From positions 36,733,849 through 36,797,848 of the forward strand of contig OX388345.1 of the NCBI GenBank assembly GCA_947579665.1: a DNA stretch of 64,000 bases. Direction: 5' to 3'. The first letter of the stretch is position 1, and each line of letters opens with the position of its first letter. Both the position numbers and the translations under genes were made by a program. This DNA is from Sympetrum striolatum (lineage: Eukaryota; Arthropoda; Insecta; Odonata; Libellulidae). Below, piece after piece: positions 34,830-47,975 of the stretch. The notes beneath the pieces were generated by a model that searched no databases, had not been told where the DNA came from, and was given only the letters and a program-made list of their open reading frames with translations.

Positions 34830-35790
34830 ACATGGACGTAAAAATTAAATTACTTTCTGCTAGTTAAACATTTTTCCTACGCTTTACTCTCATATTATAT
34901 AGCATCCCTATCTTATTTTTCGACAATATACAGTATTTTGTTACTTCAAATACCAGTCTGAATCAGTTCCGCCATTATTTTCTGTTTGCTGATGCTTATA
35001 ATCTTATAGCTTTATCGATTACATCAACTCCTTAAAAAAGTTAAATAGAAATTGGAAATTTCCAGCACGAGTTCCATATTTCGTCAGTTGATCAATCCTT
35101 TCATAATTATTATTTTTGGCATTCTTCCGTAACATTCTTTTGCTTTCTCAATTAAATTCAATCAGATTTTAAGATAATTTCTATGCAATATCTTCAGTAG
35201 GACTCCAGATTTCTTTTGAGAAATTGTTACAACTCTTACCGAGACGATGGCGCCAACTGGTGACCGTCTTCTCTAACTACGGCTACTTTCCTGGAATCGT
35301 CGCCGCCAGTTAAATCTATCTGTGGTCAATGTGTCGAACGAGGAGGCAATAACAAAGAGACGCCACTGGCATCTGAAACTGACAGACGAGGACAGGCCGT
35401 ATTTGTTTTTCCGTTTCTTACCATGAAGGAATAGAAAAAAAATGTCATCCCCAATCGCCCGGGAAATTTCCTCGAGTTGCAACATTCTCTATGTTAGAGT
35501 GCGGTCGATGATATAAAACCGTTTACTATCGGATTGGGGGAATTGCTCAATTATGTTTGGGTAGGTTGCGTAAAGAAAACATTGGGAAGAATCGGTTCGC
35601 TAGTTGGTCACGTGTCCACTGTATCTAAATGAAACTCTCAAATAACAGTAATACAAATTAATTCGGCATTTACTGCGTTTGCCGCAATGGGTGAATTTAA
35701 TAGTGGATTAGGGTAATGAATCTTAACAAAACTGTCTAAGATGACTGTTTTTCTCTTTTTAGTAACACCTGTTGCTATTTCGAGATTTTA
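34830..35790 (-). repeat. Right arm of a large inverted duplication
   Basis: This is the reverse-complement partner of 30250-31190 (see that entry for shared landmarks). Indels are common in its edges but absent from the 141-bp core. The two arms point toward each other. Confidence 0.75.
35240..35380 (-). ncRNA. Putative non-coding first exon in right arm
   Basis: This is the mirror copy of 30645-30785: initiator TCAGTT on the minus strand (35377-35382), 141 bases, then the donor CTCG|GTAAGA. Five substitutions separate it from the left copy. The ATG of the left copy is ACG here. Transcription from both copies would converge and could give overlapping or hairpin-forming RNA. Function is inferred from the conservation pattern only. 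Confidence 0.3.
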
Positions 35791-36239
35791 AGACTTTAAT
35801 TGCTTAATACAAAATCGAGCAACTATTATGAACTAATTTAAAGGTATTATTTATTGTCTTGATGATATATGTTCTGTATATCTTTTTATGAATATATTCT
35901 TATATATTTTTCCGATATTTACGCTTGCTGCAGATGAGTAGATAATATAGAATTTGTAACTACCTTTCAGTTTATTATTTTAAGTCTTGATGATATGCAT
36001 ATGTTGGAGTTACTGCGTAAATATCTTTATATACTGATATATTGTGTATATATCTTTTTATACTGATATGAATTGTTTCATTTGGGAATTTTTTATGTTT
36101 TTAATTAGTATTATTTAATTTAGTTCGTAGGTGTTTGGTCTAAGATTAGTTAGCAAAAATAGATTTTATTGGTAGTTATTAGTAGTTTAAAAATATTTAA
36201 TTGATTTGTTATTGTACATAGTATTCTGCAAATTAAATA
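35791..36239. other. AT-rich spacer with a diverged local duplication
   Basis: The string GTCTTGATGATAT occurs at about 35854 and again near 35985, each followed by similar TATATCTTTTTAT sequence, so an old two-unit duplication is likely. No coding signal. Confidence 0.4.
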
Positions 36240-36570
36240 CCATATTTACGCTTTCATAATTGTGGGACAACCTTCTCAAAGTTTGAAGGTATTCTCGGGA
36301 AATTGGAATAATTCAGAGAAATAATGGACAATAACGCATTACTTGACACGTCCAGCGATTTTAGGTGTGGTAGAATGATTTGGTAGAGAAAGGGCGTCGC
36401 TATGTGCCACGGCACGCGTCGTGCGGTTGAGCGAGCGTTTGGCGCCACCTGTTGATCGTCGAATAGAGCCACTTTTTAGCGCGTTTTACCCCTCAAAGAG
36501 AGCTGTGGTTTTGGGAAGGGTGTCTGGAGCGGACAGCGAGGAGAGACGTCTAATCCACCCCTGAGAAGGA
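36240..36570. promoter_or_regulatory. CpG-richer patch with AGGTGGCGCC motif
   Basis: The patch includes GCACGCGTCGTGCGG and, on the minus strand at 36441-36450, AGGTGGCGCC, which fits the core of the insect CTCF insulator motif. Related AGTTGGCGCC strings lie in both inverted-duplication arms. A 72-codon minus-strand frame here (36254-36472) shows no known family. An insulator or promoter role is a hypothesis. Confidence 0.25.
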
Positions 36571-39500
36571 GGAATGGGCAATAAGTTTCACTTTATTGTT
36601 CTCTCGGCAGAGGGTGTTTCTACTAAAGTTCTCTTTGTCTTCGTGTTTCTCTCAGGAGGTCTGCTTCGCTGTTTTGGATTGGTGCGAGATGTGTGACGTA
36701 TATATATTCTAAGTAGACCTACAGAATAAAATTTTTGTAGTTGCAGATTCGTGGAACACTTACTGAATTTCTCTTCATTACTTTTAATAATGTTAGGTGG
36801 AATAAATGTGTAATATTTTATGAAATTCGTAGTTTTGGTCTCAATTTTGTTGTAGCTCTCCATGATAAGTGAGGAATATTTTATAGATTGATGTTGAATT
36901 TGGTGACTACAACTCACCTTCTTACGATACTCCAAGTACAATTCTAACAAATGAATGAACATGAACAAATGAATGAAATGCTTTGGAAAAAAGATAAGAA
37001 ACTTCCTCAGAGTCGATTTTCCGTCGGAGAATCGTTACGAGTGAATTCATATAGTTCGATTATTAATTTTCATAATTGTATAAATATTTTTATATATTTT
37101 CACAGGCATTCTTAGAAGCTACAGCTAAACTGACCATATCAAATATTACTTATCACATATAACCGTTCTCAAGAAGGAAAGATTTATCCTGTTAACTTTT
37201 TAACAAGTAAATTTCATGATCGCTCTTCTACCTATGATCTATATGAAGGTGTTCGCTCGACTAAAATTATCATCTAATTATTCAATCCTCCCAGAACTTG
37301 GAATTAGTGCTGATCATTCGTAGTTTCTCGCTTCGTCATTTTCTTGCCAGATCATACTTGACGTTCTGTGCCTTAGGAAGGCGCACGATGAAACGGGGAT
37401 AAATGGGTAGTGGGTGGAGGGGGATCACCCTATAAAGGAAGAGGGCGGCCGACAAAAGGATGGTTAAAGGAGCAGAGGTCAGGTATTAATCGCCCACGGA
37501 TACTGCGAGACCATTGCTCTCAACCTCCCACTCCTTACACATTCCACTCGGTTCAACTGTTCTGCCCATTTCCAACCTTTCTCAATTCTTTCTGTGGTTT
37601 TCTTGTTGAAACTGTTGGAAAAGAGATGCACATCCCAACTCCTCTTTCATTGGATGATGGAATAATGAAGCAAAGAAGCCAGCTTTATCCATACAAAGAT
37701 TGGCCATACCATATTGGCCATGGAATTTTTCACTAAAATTTTATTTCTCATCATTTTTAATTTCTCCAAAGATCGACTGTTGCTGGAGGTGTTATAGAAA
37801 TTTAAAATATGGAGGCTCCCTCAAATCCTTTTAAAATGCTTTAAAAAGTTGCTTTTTGGAGTTTAAAATAACTGTTACTACAACTAAAATCGTCCACTCC
37901 AAGAAAATGTATCGTAACACACACCTCACACCTTCCCCCATACCTCACCTCTTATCCCCCTTCCCAAAAGGATATTCCCATACCTCTCCTTCCCTTTCCC
38001 CTCCAACCCTTCAGGATATTTAAAAAACTTTTCAAAAATTTCTGTACCAGAAGATCCGGTAGCGAAACCGATCGTCATTGAAATAAAAGTGTGGAAAATC
38101 ACATTGTTTTTCTTCATTATCTGTATCGTAAATTTCGATTTATAAACAAGCGGTCACCACTTCGGTTTACTTATAATTATTACGTTCTTACGAAATATTT
38201 TAGTCTTTCTAGTAGCTCCTTTTATTTTTCAAAACAACCATAGAAATGTTTTATTACATCATTCAAAATTTATATTACCTTTTGGATGTCATTATAAAGT
38301 AATTATCTTCGAGTGTATCTGTAGAGTATAAGATTTCAAAATTCCTTTTCACTACAACCTCTTACGTACAGATTTTTCATAGCTATTTATTTTAGTTCCA
38401 AAGATCATTCTAAGTTTTTTTCTGTTTGCACGTGGTGTGCAAAAATCCGATATCTGTTACTGCTTTACGAAATCATTTGAAGGGAACAAAATTTTCAAAC
38501 GTGCTAAACATCGTACTTGGAGACATTTAGCAACATTATGAAGACATTCATTGTAAACAACAAAAATTAAAATTACCAAGAGACGTAACAGCCATAGCCA
38601 CAGTCACATAGCCATACCTGTGAGACTAGAATTTTTGTCTTTGTAGCATGTGATAAATAATTTAATTACGTAATTGCGCGATTGATTTTAGGTTCGAAAC
38701 AGGAGATGTTATCCGACCATTGTGCTTTTCTGTTTCTTTGTTGTTTTTATGCTTTTGGTAGTTTATTCATTATCAAAACCTCAGCCTGAGTGGTTTTCCG
38801 TGTCTCCTCCTCTCCTTTAGATTCCTCTTTGAATATGTTCTTCCTATTCTCCTCCCTTTACTTCCTCTCCATTCCCATTCTCCATCGCTCGCTGATTTCC
38901 TGCATAAAGAGGCCGCTTCGCAGCGCAAACGCCAATCCCAGATCGTCGAGGGATGACCCAGCCCTAATACGCACAAATTGATATGCACTTCCAGCACATT
39001 CACGAGACGATTCTCCCACGCAAGTGTTATCCGCGCTTGATCAGCGTGATCATGTACTTAAACCCCGTGTCACGTTGGTACATCTGGCGTTGTACTATTG
39101 TCTTACCTTCTTGTTTGAATTGACACAATGAAGAGTGAGATAGGTCAAACGTGGCGAATTTTGCCATTTATAGACCACACCACTCGTTATATTCTTAGTT
39201 TTCTTTAACTTCCATCTCGATTCCGCTTTTGTTAGTTGAAATTCACTTTCACGAGTGTTTCATTTTAGATTAACTCAAATTTAATTGATTTTAACTATGT
39301 TTCTAATTAAAAATGTATCCTTAGGGTGTAAATCATACTATAAACAATCATTCTACGGTCAGTTCTGCGTCAATCCTATGAAAAACTTACTTTGCCTTGA
39401 ACGGTTTTTATTTCAAGAACAGACCGTTCAGTAAGCCGAGATCTAACGTTATTCAAAATATATATTTGAAAATTAGCATTCATTCGTATTGTTTCACCAT

Positions 39501-39631
39501 AATATACACTTACGAGACATTCGAGAGAAAACAAAAAAGCGATACAGGGAAGTAGTTGCTAAGACAGATAGTCATTTTCCCCGCGAAGTATTAGAGAAGC
39601 TAATTGATCCTCACATTAGATAGATATTTCG
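36571..39631. other. AT-rich spacer with pyrimidine-rich stretches
   Basis: A 126-codon minus-strand frame (36588-36968) is rich in N/K/I/S/T, as expected of AT-rich DNA, and matches no family. 37,380-37,600 and 38,780-39,000 are more GC-rich. 37,915-38,010 is C-rich and pyrimidine-rich. No gene or repeat boundary was identified. Confidence 0.4.
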
Positions 39632-39722
39632 GTGTCTTACACCCCCTGCCACGCGCCACTGGCGGATTTTTCCAATTGGGGATCCACCCTGCAGGGTTTA
39701 AATGCAAATGTAAATGTAGTAA
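39632..39722 (+). repeat. Putative 3' end of a retroposon with simple-repeat tail
   Basis: A GC-richer block (GGTGTCTTACACCCCCTGCC...GGGGATCCACCCTGCAGGG) ends in TTTAAATGCAAATGTAAATG, a six-base periodic tail of the kind left by LINEs and SINEs. The upstream part of the element was not delimited and no target duplication was found. Confidence 0.4.
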
Positions 39723-42700
39723 AAATTTCGGAAGTTAAATTTGCCAGCTGGGCTATTGAATGTATGTAATATTATAAGATTGTATGAGAATACTGATAAG
39801 AATTATGTATGTACTTATGATAAGGATGATGTTCCACCTCATTTCACTGGATATGATGGAATACTTTAATTCTTAAATTTGTAGCTTACTCTACAGTTTC
39901 TTGATAAACAGAGATATCTGCCAGATTCATCTCACTTACAAGCTCTTTTCGGTAAAATTTTCGTCGATATATTACTTCCCACGCGTAGGGAATACACGAA
40001 CACAACTACAAGCTTTGCTAAAGTGCTAAAATACACTGAATGTTGGAATCTAGAGTCTATAGGGAGGTCTGGATCCTCGAGTCCACACTGAAGTTGATAT
40101 TTAAAGTAGTATTAGAAAAACTGTATTTTCCTATCCTTAAGTTCTATTTCTTTGCCTTCGTGCCACTTCTACTTTTATTCTGTCTTTTCGAGTCTTCCTT
40201 TTCTTTTATTGCTACCCAGTCCCACGTATTTTCTTGACTATATACTTTTTTCTCATTTTCTCTATTTCACCACTTTTTTACGCATAAAACGTTCTATCAA
40301 CATTCTGGTGTCAATTTCATGGGAACTATGTTTCTGTAGAGTAAATTAATTGTATATTTTGTGGAAGATCTTCTGTGTCATTATTTATAAGAATATTTAA
40401 TTTTGCTGAAATAAGTTCTTTTTTATACATACAATGTAATTTTCCTTCTATCTAATAATACCTTAAGTAAATAAAATTCAATATGTAGAACTTCTATATT
40501 CAAACTAATTTACCACTAATGAAAGTAGAAGGCTTTACTGAGTGGACATCCATAATAAGAGAAATAAAAAATGAAAAATCACACTACGTACATTCAAATA
40601 CACTTTCAAAAACGACCGATTTTGGCGCAGATCAGTTGAAATCATCAGTTAAGAGCAATACCACATATGTGAAAATAAGTAAAGTGTAATTTTATTGCTA
40701 AATTTCCTAAATATTCACCACCCTTATTGTTATAACTAAAGTACTCCTGTACGTATTTTAATGCAACTGAATACGCTGTGACCATACTAATTTACGTATT
40801 CAAACCTCCTTCATTATTGTTCCTTCCATATTCGCCTTCTTATGTTAACTCGTAGAGTGTTTTCGTCGTATTTTGCTTACCTTCGTAAAATAATCATCAG
40901 TCCTTACCGCCATAAATCAGGTCCATTTTATCCTTGGTCTCACTCGGCTGCATTTCATGAGATCCCTCTCTCCTTTTGCTTTCTCTCGTCTATCCTTAAA
41001 ATTTCTCCTTCATTATCGTTTTTTGTTACTCCTCCTCTTTGCGCGACGCGATATTTCTCTTCAATTTTTAAACTTTACGATCCGCTGTCAGCGCCACTTT
41101 CTGCCCTTTGCATATTTCTCCACAGTCAGTTTTTCAAAACCATTTGCACCTTTCGTCGTAATTTCACGTTTGTTTTTTCCGCGGTCGTTAGTCACTCTGC
41201 TTCCTTCTTTGAGCGCCCATGTTCCAGCCTCTTGTGGATTTTTTTGTAGATTATTTTCTCAAAAAATAACTTTTGAATTTTTTCCCCTTCGTCTCCTTCG
41301 TTTCTTATGAAATATAAGCACTAATTAGTTTTCAGCTTCGTGGATCACACCCCCTCTTCATTCTCTTTGGATACTTTCTTTCTCAGTGAGTTTTTTCTCT
41401 ATCTTAGCCGCTTTATTACAAGATGTTTCATAAGTGAATTAGATTTACAGTGTGCAGTGGAAAAATACATTGGAAAGTGGAATTGCATGTATTTCCGTAG
41501 ATAATACGGCCTTCAGATAATACGAGGTATACGTTTTTGTCAAGGTTTTATAGTTTTAGCATATTTCTGACCCCAAACTATCAACGACCTATGAATTTAG
41601 TTTAGATCAACGACCATCATCTGGTAAAAATTACTGTATGGTTTAAGCAATACAGTTATTCGGAATTTTGTCCTATTCCTAATTTTTCGAATGAACACAT
41701 TTTATTTTTCCTTGGAAATTTACCTGGGTCCACAACCTTGTTGCAACGTTACCTTAACCCTTCTCCTTGTATTTTGTTTTCTTTCATTTGGCTGCACTGT
41801 CTTGCGATTTCATTAAACATTTGTCTTGATTCGGGCATTTTGGTAATGGCCTTGACTATTAGTAGCTCAATAAACATAACTTTTAACATTTGTTTTGTTT
41901 ATAGCAATTTGATACTATTGTTTTATACCTAAATAGTTTAATTGCTACAGTGAGTGATTTTTTATATTTTATAATGGTTTTAATTTATATGAATTTTAAT
42001 CTATTTTTTGTGTCGGCCCGATGAGATTGCCCTGAATTTTAGGGGCCTTTTTTATGTTTAAACTATCGTCTTATTTCCTCACGGAAATATGCACTATATC
42101 GAAGCATCTGGCTTTTTATTGCTACTATTACATTTCCTCGGTACCGAAGGTGAATTCAAATCTACTTGAGAGATACATGCACAGTTTATAAGTCACTATT
42201 GGACATAACTATCAAGAAAGACGGAACTAAATAGCACACATTTGGAAATGTAAAACTATTCTTTTTCACAAAAGTTTGTATATTTTATCTGCTTTCTTCT
42301 AATTTAGAACTATAAACAGTATAACTCGAGCAGCTTGAAAACCGTCATTCCAGTTTCCTTTTTTTGTGCTCATCTTGATTCGTTAAACAGTTCTTACTTT
42401 ATTCCTGCGAAATAAACAAAGCCTGCAGACGATAAAGAAAAACCTTACGTATGTTTTTTACGGGAGCATTTTAGAGTTGTCTCCAGTCAAACACAGGATA
42501 CTTCTTTAAAAGTAACGATGAGTCAATATGACCCTTTTATGAACCCAATAATTCTATTCTCCTATCTTATCAGAAAGTGAAGTAATTTTAAAATATTTGT
42601 CTCGCGATAAATTTCTTCTGGTGGCTACAGACATGGGATGTATAAAAATCGAAAGGATGGTGATTATTATAGTAGATGAGTACAAATATAATAGTTTTCA

Positions 42701-43839
42701 GTGAATTTGTATACCACAGTTCTGGTTTTCCTTGCCCTTAATGCTCTTACCATACTCAAAGATTATTTTATCGGCCTTCACCCTTTTTCATTACGTATCT
42801 AGTTCAATCCTTTATTTATTATTTATCCAAGGAATGATTTTAAATGATTTCTTCTCACCTTACCTTCAGTCTCCCGCTAATTGTTATACTAACCAACGCT
42901 CTACGTCCGCGTTTAGGTAATCTTTGTTCTTTTTACGGGAGGAAGCGCTAAAGTCCCATATAAACAATATCTTTTTTATTTTTGAAGAGTAACCTCACTT
43001 ATCTTACTTCCAAGGGGTCAACTACTTTGCCTTACGTGAATCGCATCCTTTCGGAATAATTCTCCTGTAATTGGTATTGAGATAATCATTATCTTCTCTG
43101 TTTTACTGGTCCTTTGTAGATATATTCTCTCAACGATTCTAAGTTATGGAGAAAATATTATTTTTACTAATTCTTTACGTTAAAGCTATCATTCCAAATT
43201 TTAAGAAACCAGATTAAATACAAAAAATATTTGTTATATAAATTAATTTTACAATTTTCAAACGAGTAAAATTTGGTTCTGTCATTCTTGATAGTTATAT
43301 TCACTAGTTACTTATAAACCATGTATATGTATGCTTACTTTAAAGCTATTTTTCCATAGCCCGCTTACTTAAATTTATTTTATGGCATTTATCTGATAAA
43401 TGTTTAATTTTAACTTCTGAATGAGTGATTAAAGTAGTCAACTTTTATATATTAAGGTCTAACATATTTTGGGATCAAAGGTTTTTGAATCTTGGCACAA
43501 GGTCTTCATTCTAACGCTTTAACTAGGTCAGTATGATTTACCATTGCTTTGCGATATTAGTTCGAGTTGATGGATCTCACGGAACTTTTCCACGGTTGTC
43601 TTTCCTTTCTAGAGTGGGTTTTCGCCTTGCATAATAGGTGCCATTCATTCTCGTCCCAACCGAGTGATTCACCCACCTGCTATCTTATTTCCATTCAATG
43701 TTATGGATGCATGTCACCCGTGCATAAATTTGCATCGGCAGTTAATAATCGTTATCAATCGTTTAAAAGGCGTGGGTGTTAGCATTGAAGGAGCGCGCCC
43801 ACACTTGCATACTAATATATACTCGTGAATACATATACT
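39723..43839. other. AT-rich spacer with one pyrimidine-biased zone
   Basis: 40,800-41,400 is strongly C/T-biased, which accounts for the 135- and 117-codon plus-strand frames there; both would be low-complexity S/F/L/R-rich peptides. Elsewhere only short frames occur. 43,560-43,790 is more balanced, with a 71-codon frame of no known family. Nothing else is supported. Confidence 0.45.
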
Positions 43840-44060
43840 AAAATATAGCTATAAATATTTTTTTATTTTTTGTATTTCTCCATGTTTTGTTTATACTTTT
43901 CTATGTTATTTTATATTTCTCTATATTCTATTTATTTATCTAAGTTCTTTTTTATATTTCTCTTTACTATCAATAGCTTCGGGCTATCTCTTATATTTCT
44001 CTATGTTATTTTTTATATTTCTTTATGTTCTTATTTATAAACGTTGAATTTATTTTGTCT
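43840..44060. repeat. Degenerate AT-rich tandem array
   Basis: Variants of ATATTTCTCTATGTTATTTT recur about six to eight times with irregular spacing, interrupted once by CAATAGCTTCGGGCTATCTC. It may be part of an AT-rich 3'-UTR that precedes the tail-like sequence at 44276-44332. Confidence 0.5.
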
Positions 44061-44275
44061 ATATAATAAATTTATATATACCTATTTATTCTTTACATAT
44101 TTTACACATATGAATGTTCTTAATATATCTCAGGGTACATATATATCAATTATGATATTTATTATACGTATATGCAGATGTAAATGTTTAGATTAAATAG
44201 ATGTATTTCCATAAAATTACATATGTTATTTTATATTAATTGATTATATTTTTATTATCAATACTTTTAACAAAG

Positions 44276-44332
44276 TGCACTCTTTTTTACCTGGGCTCTG
44301 CCGGTAATGAATGAATAAATGAATAACGCGCG
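44276..44332 (+). repeat. Putative LINE-type 3' tail
   Basis: CCTGGGCTCTGCCGGTAATG followed by AATGAATAAATGAATAA resembles the 3' ends at 23,918-23,990 and 17,960-17,975, which are on the opposite strand. No coding part is recognisable upstream. Confidence 0.35.
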
Positions 44333-44542
44333 GTTCCAGGCATGAATGAGGCTCTAGCAGGTTCGGCCTCGCCCGAGATGAAGGTCGTATTCTACTTATC
44401 TTTCCTCCTTTCTTTTCTCACCCTTTCTTTCTCTTACCACCCACTCTCTTAGGGAACGTGTCCAACTTATTATATTCCGAAACTCAGGCGCCCCCGACTC
44501 TCAGGGGCGAGGTTCTCAAGACCAAACAGCGCGACCACTGTC

Positions 44543-44563
44543 GTGCGTGTGTGTGTGTGTGGA
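44543..44563. repeat. (GT)n microsatellite
   Basis: A run of about eight GT dinucleotides inside a GC-richer patch (about 44,330-44,640). Confidence 0.75.
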
Positions 44564-44639
44564 GGAGGCCGATGGCGTGGGTGTGTAGTAGGTGCGAAGG
44601 TTACGGGGTGTAGGTGGGAGGGTATGCAAAACTTGGGAA

Positions 44640-47600
44640 ACCAGGAATATATAATATGTTAGTTTGATTCTTTTTGGTTTCCGGCGGATATTTGGATTCG
44701 AAAATATCTTTCTGACCCTTATGGATTTTTTTCAAAAGAACGCGGAATCTGTTTCTTTTCATTGTTATTTCTACGTAATGGGTGATATCTTATATTTGTT
44801 CTGTAACTGATTCGGTTCGCAAAGTGGAAATTTTAATGGGGTTGTACGCTATCAATTTTCTTCGGATTCCTCCAGCGTAATGCAGATAATAGAAAGTGCT
44901 TATATTGTAACTGTTGAATGATAGTTAATGATATGTGATTATTGTAATAAGATGTATGGTTTGTAAGGTATTTAGTGTATGCCTATTTGTAGTTTTGATT
45001 TATTTCAATGCAATTAATGACAATGACCTATCCTATACATTCTTTTTATGCCCTTGGATCAATAAGTTTATTATTAATAATATTATTACTATGGCAAGGA
45101 TCCAAAATGGGCTGGACCCGGCCCGTGGAAGATTTTTATCCGGCACGCAAATTACGTCGACTTTATAGCATGGATTATCTTCTGAAAATGTTCCCATTTG
45201 GATATGATTGATCATATTTGTAGGTCCTACGTTTTCCGTTTAATTGCGTATGAGAGCTACTTCTTTTACTCCTTTTTAAGTATGATGTAAATTTTTAGAA
45301 GAAAAACGAAATAATGCTCCTTTAGACTCGGCCCACCCTGCACTTTATATGTCCGTATTTATGCCTCCTCTTAACAAAGAGTCAGTTAGGGGGACCCCTG
45401 CTCTTAGAGTTGGAAATTATAAGCATCTGAGTTGAAATGTGTAGTTTTCATTCCAAACGTACGGCTTTATTGTCTCTTTTTTGTTAAATCTGTCCAATTT
45501 TGTTTGATGACGATGCAATTCTTCACTTTATTAATATTCCCTTGTTTAAATTACGGAAGTTATGTTTCTGTTGTTGTTTCTGCAATGTTGTATCCCTTAA
45601 TAATGACAAGACACATTATCGAGTTCTACTTACGAATATTTTCCATAGACTTTAAAATACGGTCACTCCATATATTTGCTTCTGTGATCTTCAATATTTT
45701 GAGAACATGATTGAAATTTTCCGAGGCATTCACTATTTAATAGAAGAATATTCTATTTAACAATTCATTCGTTTATTATTAAAAGCCTGATTATTTTAGC
45801 CTACAAAATACTTGCATTTTGAAGAACACTTGAAACTATCCCCTGGATTCGTCTTATTCAGCCATCTTTAGGTATCGGTCGAAATCAGGTTTAAATTGAA
45901 AATAGAAAACATCTTTTTTATTTTTAATCACACAGTTTTTTTCTTTCATTGGGTCCAAAAAACGGCCTTAATTATCTACTTTGAAGCTCAAATTACTTTA
46001 ATCATTCATATGGTAAATATTTATTTATTACAAAGAATGAGGATTTCAATGAGTAGCACACAAATACAGCTTTTATTCTTAATTTTACGATTTTAACATA
46101 CGAAAAAATACATAGTTCATTTAACTAGTGTATTATGTATTATTAAAAAAAAACATTTTATTGTAAGCTATAATGGAAATATATACCCAGGAATTATCTT
46201 CTAGCTTTATGGGGAGGCCATTAAAATTTGGCCGTCCGCTGAGACAGAAAAAGAACGGGAATATTTTTCTATGCAGATGGAAAAAGGGGGAGTGGTTTAA
46301 GCAGTGTAAGTGGCAGGATTTTCTGGTAAACAAGCTGAAATTAATTGCGACAAGAAAAAATGGTTATCTTCCGAGCGAAAAGTAGTCTTGTCAAGGGAAG
46401 CATTTTTAATTCTTAAAATAAGCTGAGAATTCTTCAATTTCACACAGTCGGAAACGGTGAAAGGAAAACCCGACGAAACCTTATGATGAGACCTTCTTTC
46501 CAAGTTTATCTCCAATAATGTGTTTTTAAGCTGGCGTTGAATTAGTGGCTCAGCATTAGGAGAAAGTAATTTTTATCTTTGGTAATCAGCAGTCTCGTAT
46601 ATTTTGGCAAAAATAATTTTGGGCATGATTTTCGAAAAGTGCGAAATTGATCAAAGTATTTATGATCGAAAACAGCAGTGTAAATGTCTATGATACCATG
46701 ATTTATTAATAAATGTAATTTATACGAATGTAATATCAGTTATGCCAAAATCATAGAATTGGAATCTTCCCTGAAGTGTATTTCTGATATATTTTTGTTG
46801 ATTGAAACCTTTGCTGATGTCAGTTGTTAGATATAATAATTCTTATATAGTCATCATGATAGAACATTGTGGCGTATTAAATCGCCGTTGATATATTTTT
46901 GGATATAAATCTTATTCTTGAATTTTCATGGTGCCAAAATTTATTCACGATCCACAAGTTTTTTAGCTGAATTTATTTTAAATATATTTTAATTTCCTAT
47001 GGTACTTCTTTAGATACAAATATCATGCTTTTCAGGATTTAAATATTTATATTTATTTTATATACTTTTATTTTTTCTTTTTCTTTTGGCATTATGTATG
47101 TTCTGTTTTCGTAAACAAATCACTGGCATACCTTTCTGTCATTCTTGCATAATTTTGTATTCTCTAATTGGTATCTTTGAATAAATTAAATATTTTTTTA
47201 TTTTTCCAACGGTGTATACTGATGAACGTTTTGTAGTTACCGTACGTATGGCCATGCGTTTTTATATGAAAATGCTGATTGTAGTGGAGACTAGATCACA
47301 ATGACGCTTTGTTGAAGTTTCATATTTGCTAAATATTCAATAATCAGATATTCTTCTACTATATACTTCCATAAAATATTTCCCGTTTCCTCAAATTTTG
47401 GTCAAACCTGCTTATTCGTATCGCCATCATTATCACACCATTCGTATTCATCTATGAGGTGATCAATGTACGGAATAAGCCACATAAAAATATCTCTTAC
47501 ACGATCTTTGATGTTTCAAGAGGCAATATGCTCTTAGTCTAGTTTGAAAATAGTGATATAAGAATATTCCTGAAAGACATCAACGACACTCGGCTTCAAA

Positions 47601-47975
47601 CCCGGACGTTATTTCCCAACTATAGTGTTGTGTCACCATAGGAACCAGAACACGTTTGGTTCTGACTCTGTCTTATAAGTTTCGTATTTTATTACGCGCG
47701 GCATGACGACATAGGAAGAGAGAGAAAGCTCTTTTGAGTTTATAATGCGAGCATGGGTAGATGAGTGGGTAAAAATGGAAGAAAGGAAGAGAGAGAAATG
47801 GAAAGGTAGAAGGATAACATCAAGGAGAAAAGAGATGGGATATTCGCGAAGAGGGAGTAAGTTTTTACAAGTACGAGGGTACAAGGCATTAGGTAGGAGA
47901 GTTCTCGAAAGAAAGCTGCTGAGATTTAGAGAATTAATTAATCTTATTATGTAGCAATTTCGTCCGATTTCACTG
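44640..47975. other. AT-rich spacer
   Basis: Short frames only. The plus-strand frame at 45008-45211 ends in a protein-like stretch (TRPVEDFYPARKLRRLYSMD), but it is preceded by AT-rich filler without a convincing splice acceptor, so it is not called as a gene. A purine-rich patch lies at 47,740-47,900. Confidence 0.4.

Noticed and set aside
40842..41310. 135- and 117-codon ORFs
   Set aside because: Products of a pyrimidine-rich zone in two overlapping frames; S/F/L/R low complexity.
45008..45211. Small gene or last exon ending ...RRLYSMDYLLKMFPFGYD
   Set aside because: The protein-like end is preceded by AT-rich filler without a polypyrimidine tract and acceptor; no recognised family.
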